64,000 bases of DNA from Candidatus Ruthia endofausta (GCF_013342985.1 NZ_CP054490.1:372001-436000), one strand, 5' to 3'. Shown: positions 1 to 9,467, numbered from the stretch's first letter. The notes: a model not told the origin generated them from the sequence alone. Numbers and translations: made by a program.

Positions 1-2190
1 ATTGCATTGCTCAAAGATTTCCTCAGTGATAAATGGAATGATAGGGTGTAGCAGGGTTACTATTTCGTTTAATACTTTGATTAAAGTGATTTGTGTGCCT
101 GCTTTGGTCGTATCATTTTGTAATAACGACTTAGACAATTCAAGATACCAATCGCAATAGTCGTGCCAAACAAACTCATATAGGGTTTGGCTCATTAAGT
201 CAAGGCGATAATCATTTAAATGTTTTTCAATGTTAATTTTGGTGTTTTGTAAGCGAGATAAAATCCATTCGTCAGCGGTTGATAATTGTGCGTTAGTATC
301 AATGGTTTCCTCTTCAAACTTCATCAACACGAAGCGTGAAGCATTCCAAAGTTTGTTGCAAAAATTACGATAGCCCTCAACTCGCTTTAAATCAAACTTA
401 ATATCACGACCAAAAGAAGCTAAAGCAGCAAAAGTAAAGCGTAGCGCATCAGTGCCAAAGGCGGGAACGCCATCAGCAAACTCTTTTTTGGTTTGCTTTT
501 TGATTTTTTCTGCCATTTTGGGCTGCATTAACCCCTGCGTGCGTTTTTTGAGTAAATCTTGCAAAGTAATGCCATCAATTAAATCAATTGGGTCAAGCAC
601 ATTACCTTTGGATTTGGACATTTTTTTCCCTTCTCCGTCTTTGATTAAGCCAGTGATATAAATGTCTTTGAAGGGTGCTTTACCTGTAAATTTAAGCCCA
701 AACATAATCATGCGAGCTACCCAAAAAAAGATAATATCAAAGCCAGTAATCAACACATCAGTTGGATAAAAACGTGATAAATCAGGTGTTTTTTCAGGCC
801 ATCCTAGTGTTGAAAATGGCCATAAGGCGGAGGAAAACCAAGTATCAAGCACATCTTTATCTTGAGTGAGTGTTATACCTTCTCCTGCTTGTTTTTGCGC
901 TTGTTCAAGTGAGTTTGCAACAAAGATATTACCCTTTTCGTCATACCACGCAGGAATGCGATGCCCCCACCAAATTTGGCGAGAGATGCACCAATCTTGA
1001 ATGTTGCTCATCCAGTTAAAATAAGTTTTATTCCAGTTTTCAGGAATAAAACGAATGTCTCCACTTTTAACCGCATCAATGGCAGGCTGGGCCAACGGTT
1101 TGATTTTAACAAACCATTGGTCGGTTAAATAAGGCTCAATAACCGCATTTGTTCTATCACCACGCGGTATCATTAATTTATGTGGCTCAATTTTCTCTAA
1201 TAAATTCTGATTATCTAAATCTTGAATGATTTGCTTGCGTGCTTTAAATCTATCCATACCTATGTAGGCACTATCAACCACGTCATTAATTTTAGCATCA
1301 TCAGTTAAGATATTAATAATATCTAAATGATGGCGTAACCCCATTTCATAGTCGTTAAAGTCATGGGCAGGGGTGATTTTAACGCAGCCTGTACCAAATG
1401 CCATATCGACATAATCGTCTGTAATGATTGGAATTTTTCGATTGCTTAGGGGCAGGTCAATGGTTTTACCAATCAGATGTGTGTAACGCTTATCATCAGG
1501 ATGAACAGCAACGGCACTATCGCCTAGCATGGTTTCAGGGCGTGTGGTTGCAACAATCATTACCTTATTAGTATTAGTAATAGGATAACGTATCTGCCAA
1601 AGTGAGCCTTGTTCTTCGGTGCTAATGACTTCAAGGTCAGATACAGCAGTGTGTAATATTGGATCCCAATTGACCAAACGCTTACCACGATAAATCAACC
1701 CTTCTTCAAAGAGTTGGATGAATACTTTTTTAACAGCATTAGACAAGCCTTTATCCATGGTAAATCGCTCTTTTTTCCAATCAACTGACGAGCCAAGCCT
1801 ACGCATTTGTGAAGTGATTGTGCCACCAGATTGTGCTTTCCAATCCCAAATCTTGTCAATAAATTTATCCCGACCAAGTTTATGACGAGTCATCTTTTGT
1901 ACTGCTAATTGACGCTCAACCACCATTTGTGTGGCAATGCCTGCATGGTCTGTACCTGGTTGCCAAAGGGTTTGCTCGCCATTTGCGCGATGATAGCGTG
2001 TTAATATGTCCATAATCGTATGTTGGAAAGCATGCCCCATGTGTAGCGAGCCTGTAACGTTTGGGGGTGGTAGCATAATGCAATATGCATTTTTGCTAGT
2101 GGTGTTTGAATCAGATGAGAATAGATTTTTATCTTCCCAAAGTGAGCGAAATTTTGCTTCAATTTGTTCGGGATTGTAAGTTTTTTCCAT
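1..2190 (-). CDS. valS: Valine--tRNA ligase (3' end cut by the window edge)
   Basis: Charges tRNA-Val with valine in the cytoplasm (class Ia synthetase). The reading frame starts with ATG at 2190 (Met-Glu-Lys-Thr-Tyr-Asn) and stays open to base 1, so about 730 N-terminal residues are present and the C-terminal end is outside. The HIGH motif appears as HMGH after PPPNVTGSL, about 45 residues in. The KMSKS motif is exact, encoded at 610-624 and followed by KGNVLDP. The region between fits the connective editing domain, and the anticodon-binding domain begins after KMSKS. No frameshift is seen. Identification is secure from both signature motifs and the continuous alignment to the family as I know it. 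Confidence 0.96.
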   Translation of the reverse strand, partial: MEKTYNPEQIEAKFRSLWEDKNLFSSDSNTTSKNAYCIMLPPPNVTGSLHMGHAFQHTIMDILTRYHRANGEQTLWQPGTDHAGIATQMVVERQLAVQKMTRHKLGRDKFIDKIWDWKAQSGGTITSQMRRLGSSVDWKKERFTMDKGLSNAVKKVFIQLFEEGLIYRGKRLVNWDPILHTAVSDLEVISTEEQGSLWQIRYPITNTNKVMIVATTRPETMLGDSAVAVHPDDKRYTHLIGKTIDLPLSNRKIPIITDDYVDMAFGTGCVKITPAHDFNDYEMGLRHHLDIINILTDDAKINDVVDSAYIGMDRFKARKQIIQDLDNQNLLEKIEPHKLMIPRGDRTNAVIEPYLTDQWFVKIKPLAQPAIDAVKSGDIRFIPENWNKTYFNWMSNIQDWCISRQIWWGHRIPAWYDEKGNIFVANSLEQAQKQAGEGITLTQDKDVLDTWFSSALWPFSTLGWPEKTPDLSRFYPTDVLITGFDIIFFWVARMIMFGLKFTGKAPFKDIYITGLIKDGEGKKMSKSKGNVLDPIDLIDGITLQDLLKKRTQGLMQPKMAEKIKKQTKKEFADGVPAFGTDALRFTFAALASFGRDIKFDLKRVEGYRNFCNKLWNASRFVLMKFEEETIDTNAQLSTADEWILSRLQNTKINIEKHLNDYRLDLMSQTLYEFVWHDYCDWYLELSKSLLQNDTTKAGTQITLIKVLNEIVTLLHPIIPFITEEIFEQCN

Positions 2191-2262
2191 TAAAGTAACG
2201 AGATGGATTAAACTTCGTCATTATACTATATCATCAAAATTAAATCGGTTAATAAAGCTCGG

Positions 2263-2502
2263 TTTGTGTATTTACTTCATTGTGCCAAGAACTCGCTTTA
2301 TTGTGGTGTTAGCAATGATATTAGCAGACGTATCAGACAACATAATGGTGAGATAAAAGATGAGGTAAATATACACACATGCACACGCGCCTATATGAGT
2401 TGATTCATCAAGAAAAAGCAGATAATGAAAGCCAACAGGGTTGTTCAAGTGATTAGGCCAAAAAATATCATCACCAAATCCACAGAAGAATTTTTATTTT
2501 TT
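2263..2502 (+). pseudogene. Decayed GIY-YIG endonuclease-domain protein (YhbQ/UPF0213 type)
   Basis: The plus strand reads FVYLLHCAKNSLYCGVSND, then SRRIRQHNGEI, which is the start of a YhbQ-type GIY-YIG domain (here VYLL...YCGV). A frameshift near 2350-2360 moves the reading to GKYTHMHTRLYELIHQEKAD, matching the family's GGKYTR...ELVYQEKAD segment. A further shift follows, and the C-terminal helix is barely recognisable. No start codon is left at the expected place. Family members are about 80-90 residues, which fits the extent. Function is certainly lost; the identity is a reading of motifs by eye. Confidence 0.68.
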
Positions 2503-2582
2503 AGATAGGCAGGGCGTGAAACAAAGATTACGGGTAGATAAAATTACTATAAAAGAGTGATTTTAAAAACAAGGCCACAGTG

Positions 2583-3182
2583 TTAATTATTTTTTTGAAA
2601 TAAGAAATAATTAAAATCTTTCGTATTGCCATTTGGGCGAGGGTGAATTTCAGAAGTGGTTTTTATTAACTTAAAGTTGTTGCCTAATAGTTGTATGATT
2701 TTTTTTACATCATATTGAACAATATTAAGCTCTGAACACAACTTTGGGACCACGTGGATAGTAAGAAATAACCGTCTTCTTTAACTTGACTGGTTAGCTT
2801 TTCAATATAATTTCGGTCTTTTTCATCTGTTAAAAAGTGAAATACAGCGAGATCATGCCAAAGAGAAAATTAATGATTAGATTTAAACTCTAATATATTT
2901 TCATGGTAAAAATAAACTTTTTCATCGTGGTCTTTAAGTCGCTTTTAAATGGCGCTTAAGGCGCTACTTGAAAGTTCTAGTAATGATAAATTGTATAACC
3001 CTTGTCAATCAAATTATCAGTCAGAACGATACACCACAATCTATATCAATGATGGTATTATTCTTACTTGTAAATTCTAGAATCCAATCAAGCGAAATGC
3101 TTGACTGAGCTTGATGCCAGCTTACTTGAGCGTGTTCTTGATTTTGATAAATACCATTCCAATGAGTGGATGTATCTGTCAT
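2583..3182 (-). pseudogene. Decayed class I SAM-dependent methyltransferase
   Basis: On the minus strand an ATG at 3182 begins MTDTSTHWNGIYQNQEHAQV, followed by SWHQAQSSISLDWI and TIIDIDCG, the N-terminus and glycine-rich motif I of a roughly 200-residue methyltransferase family. Stops and frameshifts follow. Another frame then gives WHDLAVFHFLTDEKDR, the hallmark WHDRAVFHFLT segment of that family, with the C-terminal HPRPNGNTKDFNYFLF before a stop at 2583-2585. The total span (200 codons) equals the family length, so decay was by point changes and small indels, not by truncation. The substrate is unknown. Confidence 0.72.
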
Positions 3183-3269
3183 TAATTTGGTGTTTATAAT
3201 GAGTGAGTGATTTAGAAAAATCTATTAATTTTTACATAAAAAGTGTTAGATATGAGATATAAAGATATT

Positions 3270-3854
3270 TTAATCGTACTTCTTACGACCTAATAGTGCG
3301 TGAGCAATGGTATTGATATCAGTGTATTCTAATTCACCACCAATTGGGATGCCATGAGCGATTCGGGTAATTTGAATGTCAAATTGTTTAGCCATACTGG
3401 CAATATAGTGAGCAGTTACTTCGCCTTCTACTGTGGCATTGGTTGCTAGAATAATTTCTTTTATATTTTGGTTGGTTAGTTTTTGTTCTAGTTCATCTAA
3501 GCCTAATTCAGATGCACCAATACCATCAATAGGGGATAGGTAACCGCTAAGGACAAAATATTTACCTTTATAAACCCCACTTTGTTCAATGGCATGTATA
3601 TTAGTTGGTGTCTCTACAACGCATAATTGTGAAGCATCACGCACTTCACTAGCACAAATATGACATAAGGTTTTTTCACTTAATGTTCGGCATGAGGTAC
3701 AGTGTTTGACGTGCTCCATAACATCAACTAACGCTTTGGCAAGGCTCATACCACCTTCACGATTGCGTTCTAATAGATGATAAACAAAGCGTTGTGCGGT
3801 TTTATTGCCCACGCCAGGCAATGCACAGAAGGCTTTGTTGAGTGATTCAATCAT
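3270..3854 (-). CDS. recR: Recombination mediator protein RecR
   Basis: RecR acts with RecF/RecO to load RecA on SSB-coated single-stranded DNA in gap repair. The 194-residue product has an N-terminal helix-hairpin-helix (ALPGVGNKTAQRFVYHLL), a four-cysteine zinc finger (CTSCRTLSEKTLCHIC, about residues 54-69) and a Toprim domain, and ends with the conserved GIPIGGELEYTDINTIAHAL. Length is typical (about 200). Its ATG overlaps the stop of ebfC at 3854, so it is translated as the last gene of dnaX-ebfC-recR, an order conserved in gammaproteobacteria. No defect is seen. Confidence 0.96.
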   Translation of the reverse strand: MIESLNKAFCALPGVGNKTAQRFVYHLLERNREGGMSLAKALVDVMEHVKHCTSCRTLSEKTLCHICASEVRDASQLCVVETPTNIHAIEQSGVYKGKYFVLSGYLSPIDGIGASELGLDELEQKLTNQNIKEIILATNATVEGEVTAHYIASMAKQFDIQITRIAHGIPIGGELEYTDINTIAHALLGRKKYD

Positions 3855-4183
3855 TAGAAAGGCAAGAAGTTCTTCATGCCACTGGGCAGATTCATACCGC
3901 CTGTGGCAGTTTTCATTTTGGCAGATGAGACGTCAGAGATTTGTCTAACAGCACCGTTCATTGCTCTAAGGATTAAATCTTCAAGTAGTTCTTTATCATT
4001 CATCACTTCATCAAGGATTTTAATATCACTTACTATGTGTTCACTATTTAAGGTGATTTCAACGCAGTTACCAGCAGCTTTTCCAGTGGCGGATAGATTT
4101 TTTATTTCTGCTTGTGCTTTTTTCATATTATCTTGCATTTGCTGGGCTTTTTTCATCATTCCAGCCATTCCGCCTTTAAACAT
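3854..4183 (-). CDS. ebfC: YbaB/EbfC family nucleoid-associated protein
   Basis: Small dimeric DNA-binding protein (109 residues) of the YbaB/EbfC family, thought to bind DNA as a tweezer-shaped dimer and to be linked to the neighbouring recR/dnaX functions. The sequence starts MFKGGMAGMMKKAQQMQDNM, the typical Met/Gln-rich first helix, and ends with the Gly/Met/Pro-rich tail GGMNLPSGMKNFLPF seen in this family. It overlaps the end of dnaX by 8 bases (4176-4183) and touches recR at 3854, so the three genes form one operon with likely translational coupling. Confidence 0.94.
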   Translation of the reverse strand: MFKGGMAGMMKKAQQMQDNMKKAQAEIKNLSATGKAAGNCVEITLNSEHIVSDIKILDEVMNDKELLEDLILRAMNGAVRQISDVSSAKMKTATGGMNLPSGMKNFLPF

Positions 4184-5768
4184 GGTTAATCTCCTTAATT
4201 GAGTTAATATTAATTTTTGTATCGAATGTTTTTTCTAGTTTTTGCACACCTTTATCATTTAAGAATTCTGCTTGTATTTTTTTCATTTTTTCATTATGTG
4301 TTTGAGTTTGTTTTTGTGCCAATGTTTGGACATTGGGTTTGCCAAGGTTGATTACCAAATTTAATGTTGAAAATTTTTCTCTAAGTGTTGTTAACATACT
4401 TTTTTGTACATGGTCATTTAGTAAACTAGCAAATTGATTGTCCAGCGTTAGTGTTAACGTTGTGCTACTAACATCGTCAAACAGTGTGTTTTTTACCAAC
4501 ATTTGCGCACCGCCTTTAAATTTTAGCGCTTGGGCAAGTGTTTCCCATTGTTGTTGATTGTGAATATCAAGAGTAGTGGGTTCTACAATGCTTAGTATTT
4601 CTTCTGCTTTTGGTTGTAGTTTTTCCTTAATTGGTGCTGGTGTTTTAACTTCAGGGTTGATTCTTAGCGTTTTTTTTTCTGTGTTGAGTTGAGCATCACT
4701 GCGAAATGCCAACATTCTAAGTAGTGTCATCTCAAACCCAATTTGCTTGCTAGGGGCTAGTGCCATGTCTTTAGAGCCGTTGATTGACATTTGATAAAAA
4801 ATTTGTAAATCAAAGTTTGATATTTGTGTGCTAAGGTTTTGAACGGTCTTGTTAGTTTCAATATCAACAATTTGTGCAATAGATATTTTATGAAATAATG
4901 AACTTAAATCTTTAAGTGCATTGGTAAGATTTTCGCTACGATGAGACAAATCTTTAATAAAATCAATCACCGCTTTAGCATCTTGGTTAAATAAATGTGT
5001 TGCTAGTTTAATAATATCGTTATGATGTACCAAACCCAACATGGCTTTAATGTCAGCATTGGTTACCGTACCTTTACCATAAGAGATTGATTGATCAAGC
5101 AAACTCAGTGCATCGCGCATTGAGCCATTGCTAAAATCAGCAATTTGACCAAGGGCTGATTCTTCATAGCTTAACGCTTCGGCATCCATGATAAATTTTA
5201 GTTGGCCTAGAATTTCATCATGGGTTAGTTGTTGTAATGTGAATTGCAAGCAACGCGATAAAACAGTTACGGGTAGTTTTTGTGGATCTGTAGTTGCTAA
5301 TAAGAATTTAACGTGTTCTGGCGGCTCTTCAAGGATTTTTAAAAGGGCATTAAAACTGCTTTTGGACAGCATATGCACCTCATCGATAAGATAAATCTTA
5401 TAACGATTTTTGCTTGGCATATATTGCGCATTTTCTAAAATATTGCGCATGTTATCAACCCCTGTGTGTGAGGCAGCGTCAAGCTCAATTAAATCAATTG
5501 ATTGGGCTTTGTCAATTTCAATACAAGTAGGGCATTTGCCACATGGGGTTGAACTAATGCCTTGTTCACAGTTAATAGATTTGGCAAAGATTCTGGCAAT
5601 TGTGGTTTTACCAACACCATGTGTGCCTGTGAATAAAAAACCGTGATGCAAATTATTAGCATCAAGTACATTGATTAGGGTTTTTTTAGTGTGCGTTTGA
5701 CCTACCAATTCAGCAAAAGAATGCGGGCGATATTTTCTAGCTAAAACTTGATAGTGTTCACTCATCAA
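4176..5768 (-). CDS. dnaX: DNA polymerase III subunit tau (gamma by possible slippage)
   Basis: Clamp-loader ATPase subunit of the replicative polymerase. The 530-residue protein shows Walker A GTHGVGKT (residues 48-55), zinc-binding cysteines at about 67, 76, 79 and 82, Walker B DEVH (about 129-132) and the LLKILEEPP sensor region. Domains I-III run to about residue 365 and a tau-like C-terminal region follows. Codons 364-367 (GAA AAA AAA ACG) contain a run of nine A residues exactly where domain III ends. One extra A gives a stop after 372 residues and one fewer gives a stop after 367, so slippage would make a gamma-sized product. Start is either of two adjacent Met codons at 5768/5765. Confidence 0.96.
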   Translation of the reverse strand: MMSEHYQVLARKYRPHSFAELVGQTHTKKTLINVLDANNLHHGFLFTGTHGVGKTTIARIFAKSINCEQGISSTPCGKCPTCIEIDKAQSIDLIELDAASHTGVDNMRNILENAQYMPSKNRYKIYLIDEVHMLSKSSFNALLKILEEPPEHVKFLLATTDPQKLPVTVLSRCLQFTLQQLTHDEILGQLKFIMDAEALSYEESALGQIADFSNGSMRDALSLLDQSISYGKGTVTNADIKAMLGLVHHNDIIKLATHLFNQDAKAVIDFIKDLSHRSENLTNALKDLSSLFHKISIAQIVDIETNKTVQNLSTQISNFDLQIFYQMSINGSKDMALAPSKQIGFEMTLLRMLAFRSDAQLNTEKKTLRINPEVKTPAPIKEKLQPKAEEILSIVEPTTLDIHNQQQWETLAQALKFKGGAQMLVKNTLFDDVSSTTLTLTLDNQFASLLNDHVQKSMLTTLREKFSTLNLVINLGKPNVQTLAQKQTQTHNEKMKKIQAEFLNDKGVQKLEKTFDTKININSIKEINHV

Positions 5769-5820
5769 AAATAAGACTGATTATATTAAAAGTGATAGCA
5801 CCAAGAATATCATCCAACAC

Positions 5821-5895
5821 AAAAAAAAATTATTACCGTTGCTTCCTTCCAGATCTGGCGGGGTTCATAACCATTTATTGTTGGTACACCCTTGA
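5821..5895 (-). ncRNA. ffs: Signal recognition particle 4.5S-type RNA
   Basis: The minus strand carries GAACCCCGCCAG-ATCT-GGAA-GGA-AGCAACGG, the conserved apical domain IV of bacterial SRP RNA with its GGAA tetraloop (5847-5850) and the asymmetric loop that binds Ffh. The outer stem pairs TTAT...ACC with GGT...ATAA, and a run of nine T residues (5821-5829) follows, fitting a transcript end. The gene lies just upstream of dnaX, a common gammaproteobacterial position. The 3' end is set by the T run; the 5' end near 5890-5895 is an estimate, since the lower stem is poorly conserved. Confidence 0.88.
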
Positions 5896-5928
5896 TACTA
5901 TCAGAAGCTATTTTACATTTAGTCTGAT

Positions 5929-6582
5929 TTATTTGTTGGCTAATTCTAAACGTTCTGGTGTGCCTATATCTTGCCAGTAACCAGCATAGTGTTCTGCACT
6001 AATTTGATTTTTAGCGATGGTTGCTTTTAGTACCTTTGAGAGTGCTAATTTTTCCTCGAATAAATAAGGTTTAAACAGATCAGGGTGATAAACACCGATA
6101 CCAGAAAAGGTGTAAGTTTTTTTGTTTGTTAGGGTTAATTGAGTATCGTTTAATGAAAAATCACCTGCTAGATTGTGTTTAGGGTTGTCAATTAGTACAA
6201 GATGAGCCAGTGAGTTTGTTGGGAGTGTTAGGTTCGATAAGTCATAATCACAAAACACATCACTATTAATGATAACAAAAGGCTTGATGCCTAATAAGGG
6301 CAATGCTCTCATAATACCGCCCGCAGTTTCTAGTGCGCCTTTTGACTCATTGCTGTAGTGAATATTGACACCAAATCTTGAGCCATTGCCAAGATAGGAC
6401 TTAATTTGCCCGCCTAAATATGAAATGTTAATGACTATTTTTCTGACGCCAGCATTTTTTAAGGCATTAATTGAATGTTCAATGAGTGTTAAACCCTGAA
6501 CCTTGATTAAGGGTTTTGGTGTATTTTTGGTCAAGGGCATCATACGTTTGCCTCGGCCTGCTGCTAAAATCATACCAAACAT
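5929..6582 (-). CDS. murU: N-acetylmuramate alpha-1-phosphate uridylyltransferase MurU
   Basis: Nucleotidyltransferase that joins MurNAc-1-phosphate to UTP, giving UDP-MurNAc directly and so bypassing MurA/MurB. The 217-residue protein has the NTP-binding signature GMILAAGRGKRMMPLT and KPLIKVQG, the metal-binding NSDV, and the MurU-like stretches LAHLVLIDNPKH...GDFSL, FSGIGVYHP and AEHYAGYWQDIGTPERLE, which match Pseudomonas MurU better than sugar-nucleotide pyrophosphorylases in general. Its start overlaps the end of the kinase gene amgK by 13 bases, the known partner arrangement. A generic glucose-1-phosphate-type transferase is the alternative, but the pairing argues against it. Confidence 0.88.
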   Translation of the reverse strand: MFGMILAAGRGKRMMPLTKNTPKPLIKVQGLTLIEHSINALKNAGVRKIVINISYLGGQIKSYLGNGSRFGVNIHYSNESKGALETAGGIMRALPLLGIKPFVIINSDVFCDYDLSNLTLPTNSLAHLVLIDNPKHNLAGDFSLNDTQLTLTNKKTYTFSGIGVYHPDLFKPYLFEEKLALSKVLKATIAKNQISAEHYAGYWQDIGTPERLELANK

Positions 6583-7514
6583 AAGACCTCTTTAAGGGGT
6601 GCAAATTCTGGGTATTTATTGGCTGTTTGTTGTGCATACTTTTTAACCAATGGTAAGTCATTTAAGTACTGGTGTTTGTTGTCTCTAATTGACAGACGTT
6701 TAAAGATGCCTAATATTTTCAAATGACGTTGCAATCCCATCAATTCAAACTGTTTTTCAAATTTAGAAAATTCAGTATCAATATTGGCTTGGTCGTAGTA
6801 GTATTGTAAAAGTGTTTGTAATTCAAAGGGTTTCAATTCAAAGTAAGCATCTTTAAGCAGTGAACATAAATCATAAGTATTTGAGCCAATGAGTGTATCT
6901 TGAAAATCAATCACAGCTAAATCATTATTTTTTAGCGTCATTAAGTTACGACAATGATAATCACGATGCACAAACACTTGTTTTGAATTAAGTGCATTGT
7001 CAGACAACAGCCCAAAAATAGCTTGTAAATTTTGAAGATGGATATTGGATAGCGTTTTAGGAAGGTACCAATCTATCAGTAGTTGCATTTCAGTGTTGAG
7101 CAGTTGTTTGTCGTATTTTTTAAGTGCTAGGTTTTGGGTGTTAATGATTTGTATTTTGATGAGTTCGTCAATGGCTATTTTGTATAAATCAAGATTAAAA
7201 TTCCCATTTAAGGCTTGTAAAAAAGTAGTTGAGCCTAAATCCTCCAACAGTAAAAAACCTTGTTCTAAATCTGTGTTGATGATTTTTGGTGCGTGAATAT
7301 TATGCTGATTAAGCAGTTTGGCAATTTTGATAAAAGATGCGGTGTTTTCCTTTGAAGGTGGTGCATCCATAGCAATAACAGTTTCTTGCTGATGTTGAAC
7401 TCTAAAATAACGACGAAAACTGGCATCATCACTTGCACGTGTGAGTGCAAAATTTTGATGACCAAAGAAACTTTCAAGCCAGTTGCCTAGTTTATCTAGG
7501 CGATCATCATGCAT
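6570..7514 (-). CDS. amgK: N-acetylmuramate/N-acetylglucosamine anomeric kinase AmgK
   Basis: Aminoglycoside-phosphotransferase-fold kinase that phosphorylates the anomeric carbon of MurNAc (and GlcNAc) in cell-wall recycling. The 314-residue product shows RASDDASFRRYFRV near the N-terminus, the lysine-poor ATP lobe with AMDAPP, LLLEDLG, the catalytic loop FVHRDYHCRNLM and the metal site VIDFQDTLIGSNTYDLCSLLKDAY. These are the APH-family catalytic motifs in the form seen in AmgK. It sits between dat (8-base overlap) and murU (13-base overlap), so the unit is transcribed together. No damage is visible. Confidence 0.88.
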   Translation of the reverse strand: MHDDRLDKLGNWLESFFGHQNFALTRASDDASFRRYFRVQHQQETVIAMDAPPSKENTASFIKIAKLLNQHNIHAPKIINTDLEQGFLLLEDLGSTTFLQALNGNFNLDLYKIAIDELIKIQIINTQNLALKKYDKQLLNTEMQLLIDWYLPKTLSNIHLQNLQAIFGLLSDNALNSKQVFVHRDYHCRNLMTLKNNDLAVIDFQDTLIGSNTYDLCSLLKDAYFELKPFELQTLLQYYYDQANIDTEFSKFEKQFELMGLQRHLKILGIFKRLSIRDNKHQYLNDLPLVKKYAQQTANKYPEFAPLKEVLCLV

Positions 7515-8340
7515 TTTTTAAACTTTGGTAGTAGCTATAAACACAGCTCCAAGCATTGCCAATATTACCACGGTTGATTAACTTGCCATCAACTTGGGTA
7601 ATGGGCATGATTTCACGTGTGGAGCTAGAAATCCACAGCTCGTCTGCGGCGTTTAATTCATCCATTGAAAATGAAACTTTTTTAATAGGGATGTGGCACG
7701 CTCTTGCGCTTTCTAGTACTAAATCGCGAGTAATGCCAGACAGGATATGAACACCAGTCGGATGGGTAAATAGTGTGCCATCTTTGATTATAAATACATT
7801 AGAAGTTGCACCTTCGGTCACTTGATTGTCTCGATAAAGAATAACCTCTTCAACGTTTTTTTCTTTTGCTTGTTGTGAATACATGACATTGGCCAAAAGA
7901 GAGATGGATTTAATGTCGCATCGATGCCAGCGAATATCTGGCTGGGTGATGGCTGAAAAGCCTGCTTTGAACGCTTGCTTGGTTTTGGTTAGTAAGGGAT
8001 TGGATTCGATATAAACCGTTGGCGTTAAATTGCTAAAACTGTGTTTGCGTTTGTTGCTCACACCACGACTTATTTGTAAATAAATTGATTGCTCTTGGTT
8101 ATTATAAAAGCCGAGAAGTTTGCTTAGAATATCACCCCATTCCTTTAGATTATATGGGTTTTTAATTTTGACTGAATCAAGACCTGTCTGTAAGCGCAAT
8201 AGATGTGCATTAAGGCGAAATATTTTGTTGTTATAAACAGGAATCACTTCATAAACACCATCGCCAAACAAAAAACCTCTATCCATCACAGAAATATGTG
8301 CTTGGTTTTTTTCAATAAATTTGCCGTTTAAAAATACCAC
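7507..8340 (-). CDS. dat: D-amino-acid (D-alanine) aminotransferase
   Basis: PLP-dependent class IV aminotransferase, 277 residues. The N-terminus has the class signature SVMDRGFLFGDGVYEVIPVY, and the internal part shows ISRGVSNKRKH, LLANVMYSQQAKEKNVEEVILY and VTEGATSNVFII. The PLP-binding lysine is the K of CDIKSISLLANV. The position directly downstream of dacA and upstream of the MurNAc recycling pair favours D-alanine transaminase over branched-chain aminotransferase IlvE, which is the main alternative. The start overlaps the dacA stop at 8340. D-alanine/D-glutamate supply for peptidoglycan is the likely role. Confidence 0.82.
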   Translation of the reverse strand: MVFLNGKFIEKNQAHISVMDRGFLFGDGVYEVIPVYNNKIFRLNAHLLRLQTGLDSVKIKNPYNLKEWGDILSKLLGFYNNQEQSIYLQISRGVSNKRKHSFSNLTPTVYIESNPLLTKTKQAFKAGFSAITQPDIRWHRCDIKSISLLANVMYSQQAKEKNVEEVILYRDNQVTEGATSNVFIIKDGTLFTHPTGVHILSGITRDLVLESARACHIPIKKVSFSMDELNAADELWISSSTREIMPITQVDGKLINRGNIGNAWSCVYSYYQSLKNA

Positions 8341-9467
8341 TAAAACCCAATAGCTTCAAGCATGCGTGAGAACAAGCCTGCTTGTTGTGCATCTTCAAGC
8401 GCAACTAATGGAATACTTACCATAGTTTTACCTTCAAACTGGATGAGTAGTTTGCCAACAACATCACCTTTATTGATAGGTGCTGACAAGGCTGTATCAA
8501 GTTGAATCACTTGGTCTGAAAGTTTGAATTGACCACGTGCTAGAGTGAAGTTGACCGCTTTTGACGTGCCTACCTTTAGTGTGTCTTTGATTGAACTGGC
8601 AATGGGTACTTCTTTTTTAATGTTTTCAATGGTTTGGGTTTCAAAAAAGCGAAAGCCGTAATCAAGAATTTTTTGTGTTTGTGAGGTCCGAGCATTCACG
8701 CTACTAGACCCTAAAATAACAGAAATTAAACGCATACCAACGCGTTTGGCACTGGTTACTAAGTTATAACCTGCTTTTTTAGTAAACCCAGTTTTTAGCC
8801 CATCTACCGTATGGTCGCTCCATAGTAATTTATTTCGATTGCGTTGTTTTATACCATGGTAAGTAAATTCTTTTTGTGAATACCACGGGTAGAATTGGGG
8901 AAAGTCTCTAATTGTTGCTGTCACTAATAGTGTTATATCAGCCGCAGTGGTGTATTGATTATCATTTGGCAAGCCAGAAGCATTTTCAAACCAAGAATTA
9001 TTCATATCAAGTTGACGTGCATATTTATTCATATAAGTAGCAAATGTACCCTCAGTCCCTGCAATATGTTCAGCCAAGGCGACAGCAGAATCATTACCAG
9101 ATTGAATAATCATGCCTTTAAGCAATGTTTCAAGCTTAATGGTTTTGCCCACTTCTACAAAACTTTTTGAGCCGCCTGTTTTCCACGCCTTTTTGCTGAT
9201 ACGCACTTCGTCTTCTAAACTGATACGACCATCGTTAATAAGTTGGAAAACAACATAGGCTGTCATTAGTTTGGTTAGACTTGCTGGTGCGCGCTTATCA
9301 TGTTGTTTGCTACTTGCAATGATTTTGCCAGAATTGTAATCAGTAATACTATAAGCAGCAGCGGATATTTCTGGTGCTTTAGGGGTGATAAAAATTGCTG
9401 CTTGAGTATTTAAGGCAAGAGAGAATATAAGAATGACTAAGGGTTTGACGATTGATTGATATTGCAT
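8340..9467 (-). CDS. dacA: D-alanyl-D-alanine carboxypeptidase (PBP5/6 type)
   Basis: Periplasmic penicillin-binding protein that trims the terminal D-Ala from peptidoglycan stem peptides. The 375-residue sequence has an N-terminal signal peptide (hydrophobic segment ending LNTQA), the active-site SLTK (Ser63, Lys66), the SGN motif (IIQSGNDSAVAL) and the KTG box (GLKTGFT, about 223). A C-terminal beta domain and a final amphipathic stretch (QQAGLFSRMLEAIGF) fit membrane-surface anchoring as in PBP5. It is 6 bases downstream of mltB and overlaps dat, in one envelope-gene operon. Confidence 0.94.
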   Translation of the reverse strand: MQYQSIVKPLVILIFSLALNTQAAIFITPKAPEISAAAYSITDYNSGKIIASSKQHDKRAPASLTKLMTAYVVFQLINDGRISLEDEVRISKKAWKTGGSKSFVEVGKTIKLETLLKGMIIQSGNDSAVALAEHIAGTEGTFATYMNKYARQLDMNNSWFENASGLPNDNQYTTAADITLLVTATIRDFPQFYPWYSQKEFTYHGIKQRNRNKLLWSDHTVDGLKTGFTKKAGYNLVTSAKRVGMRLISVILGSSSVNARTSQTQKILDYGFRFFETQTIENIKKEVPIASSIKDTLKVGTSKAVNFTLARGQFKLSDQVIQLDTALSAPINKGDVVGKLLIQFEGKTMVSIPLVALEDAQQAGLFSRMLEAIGF

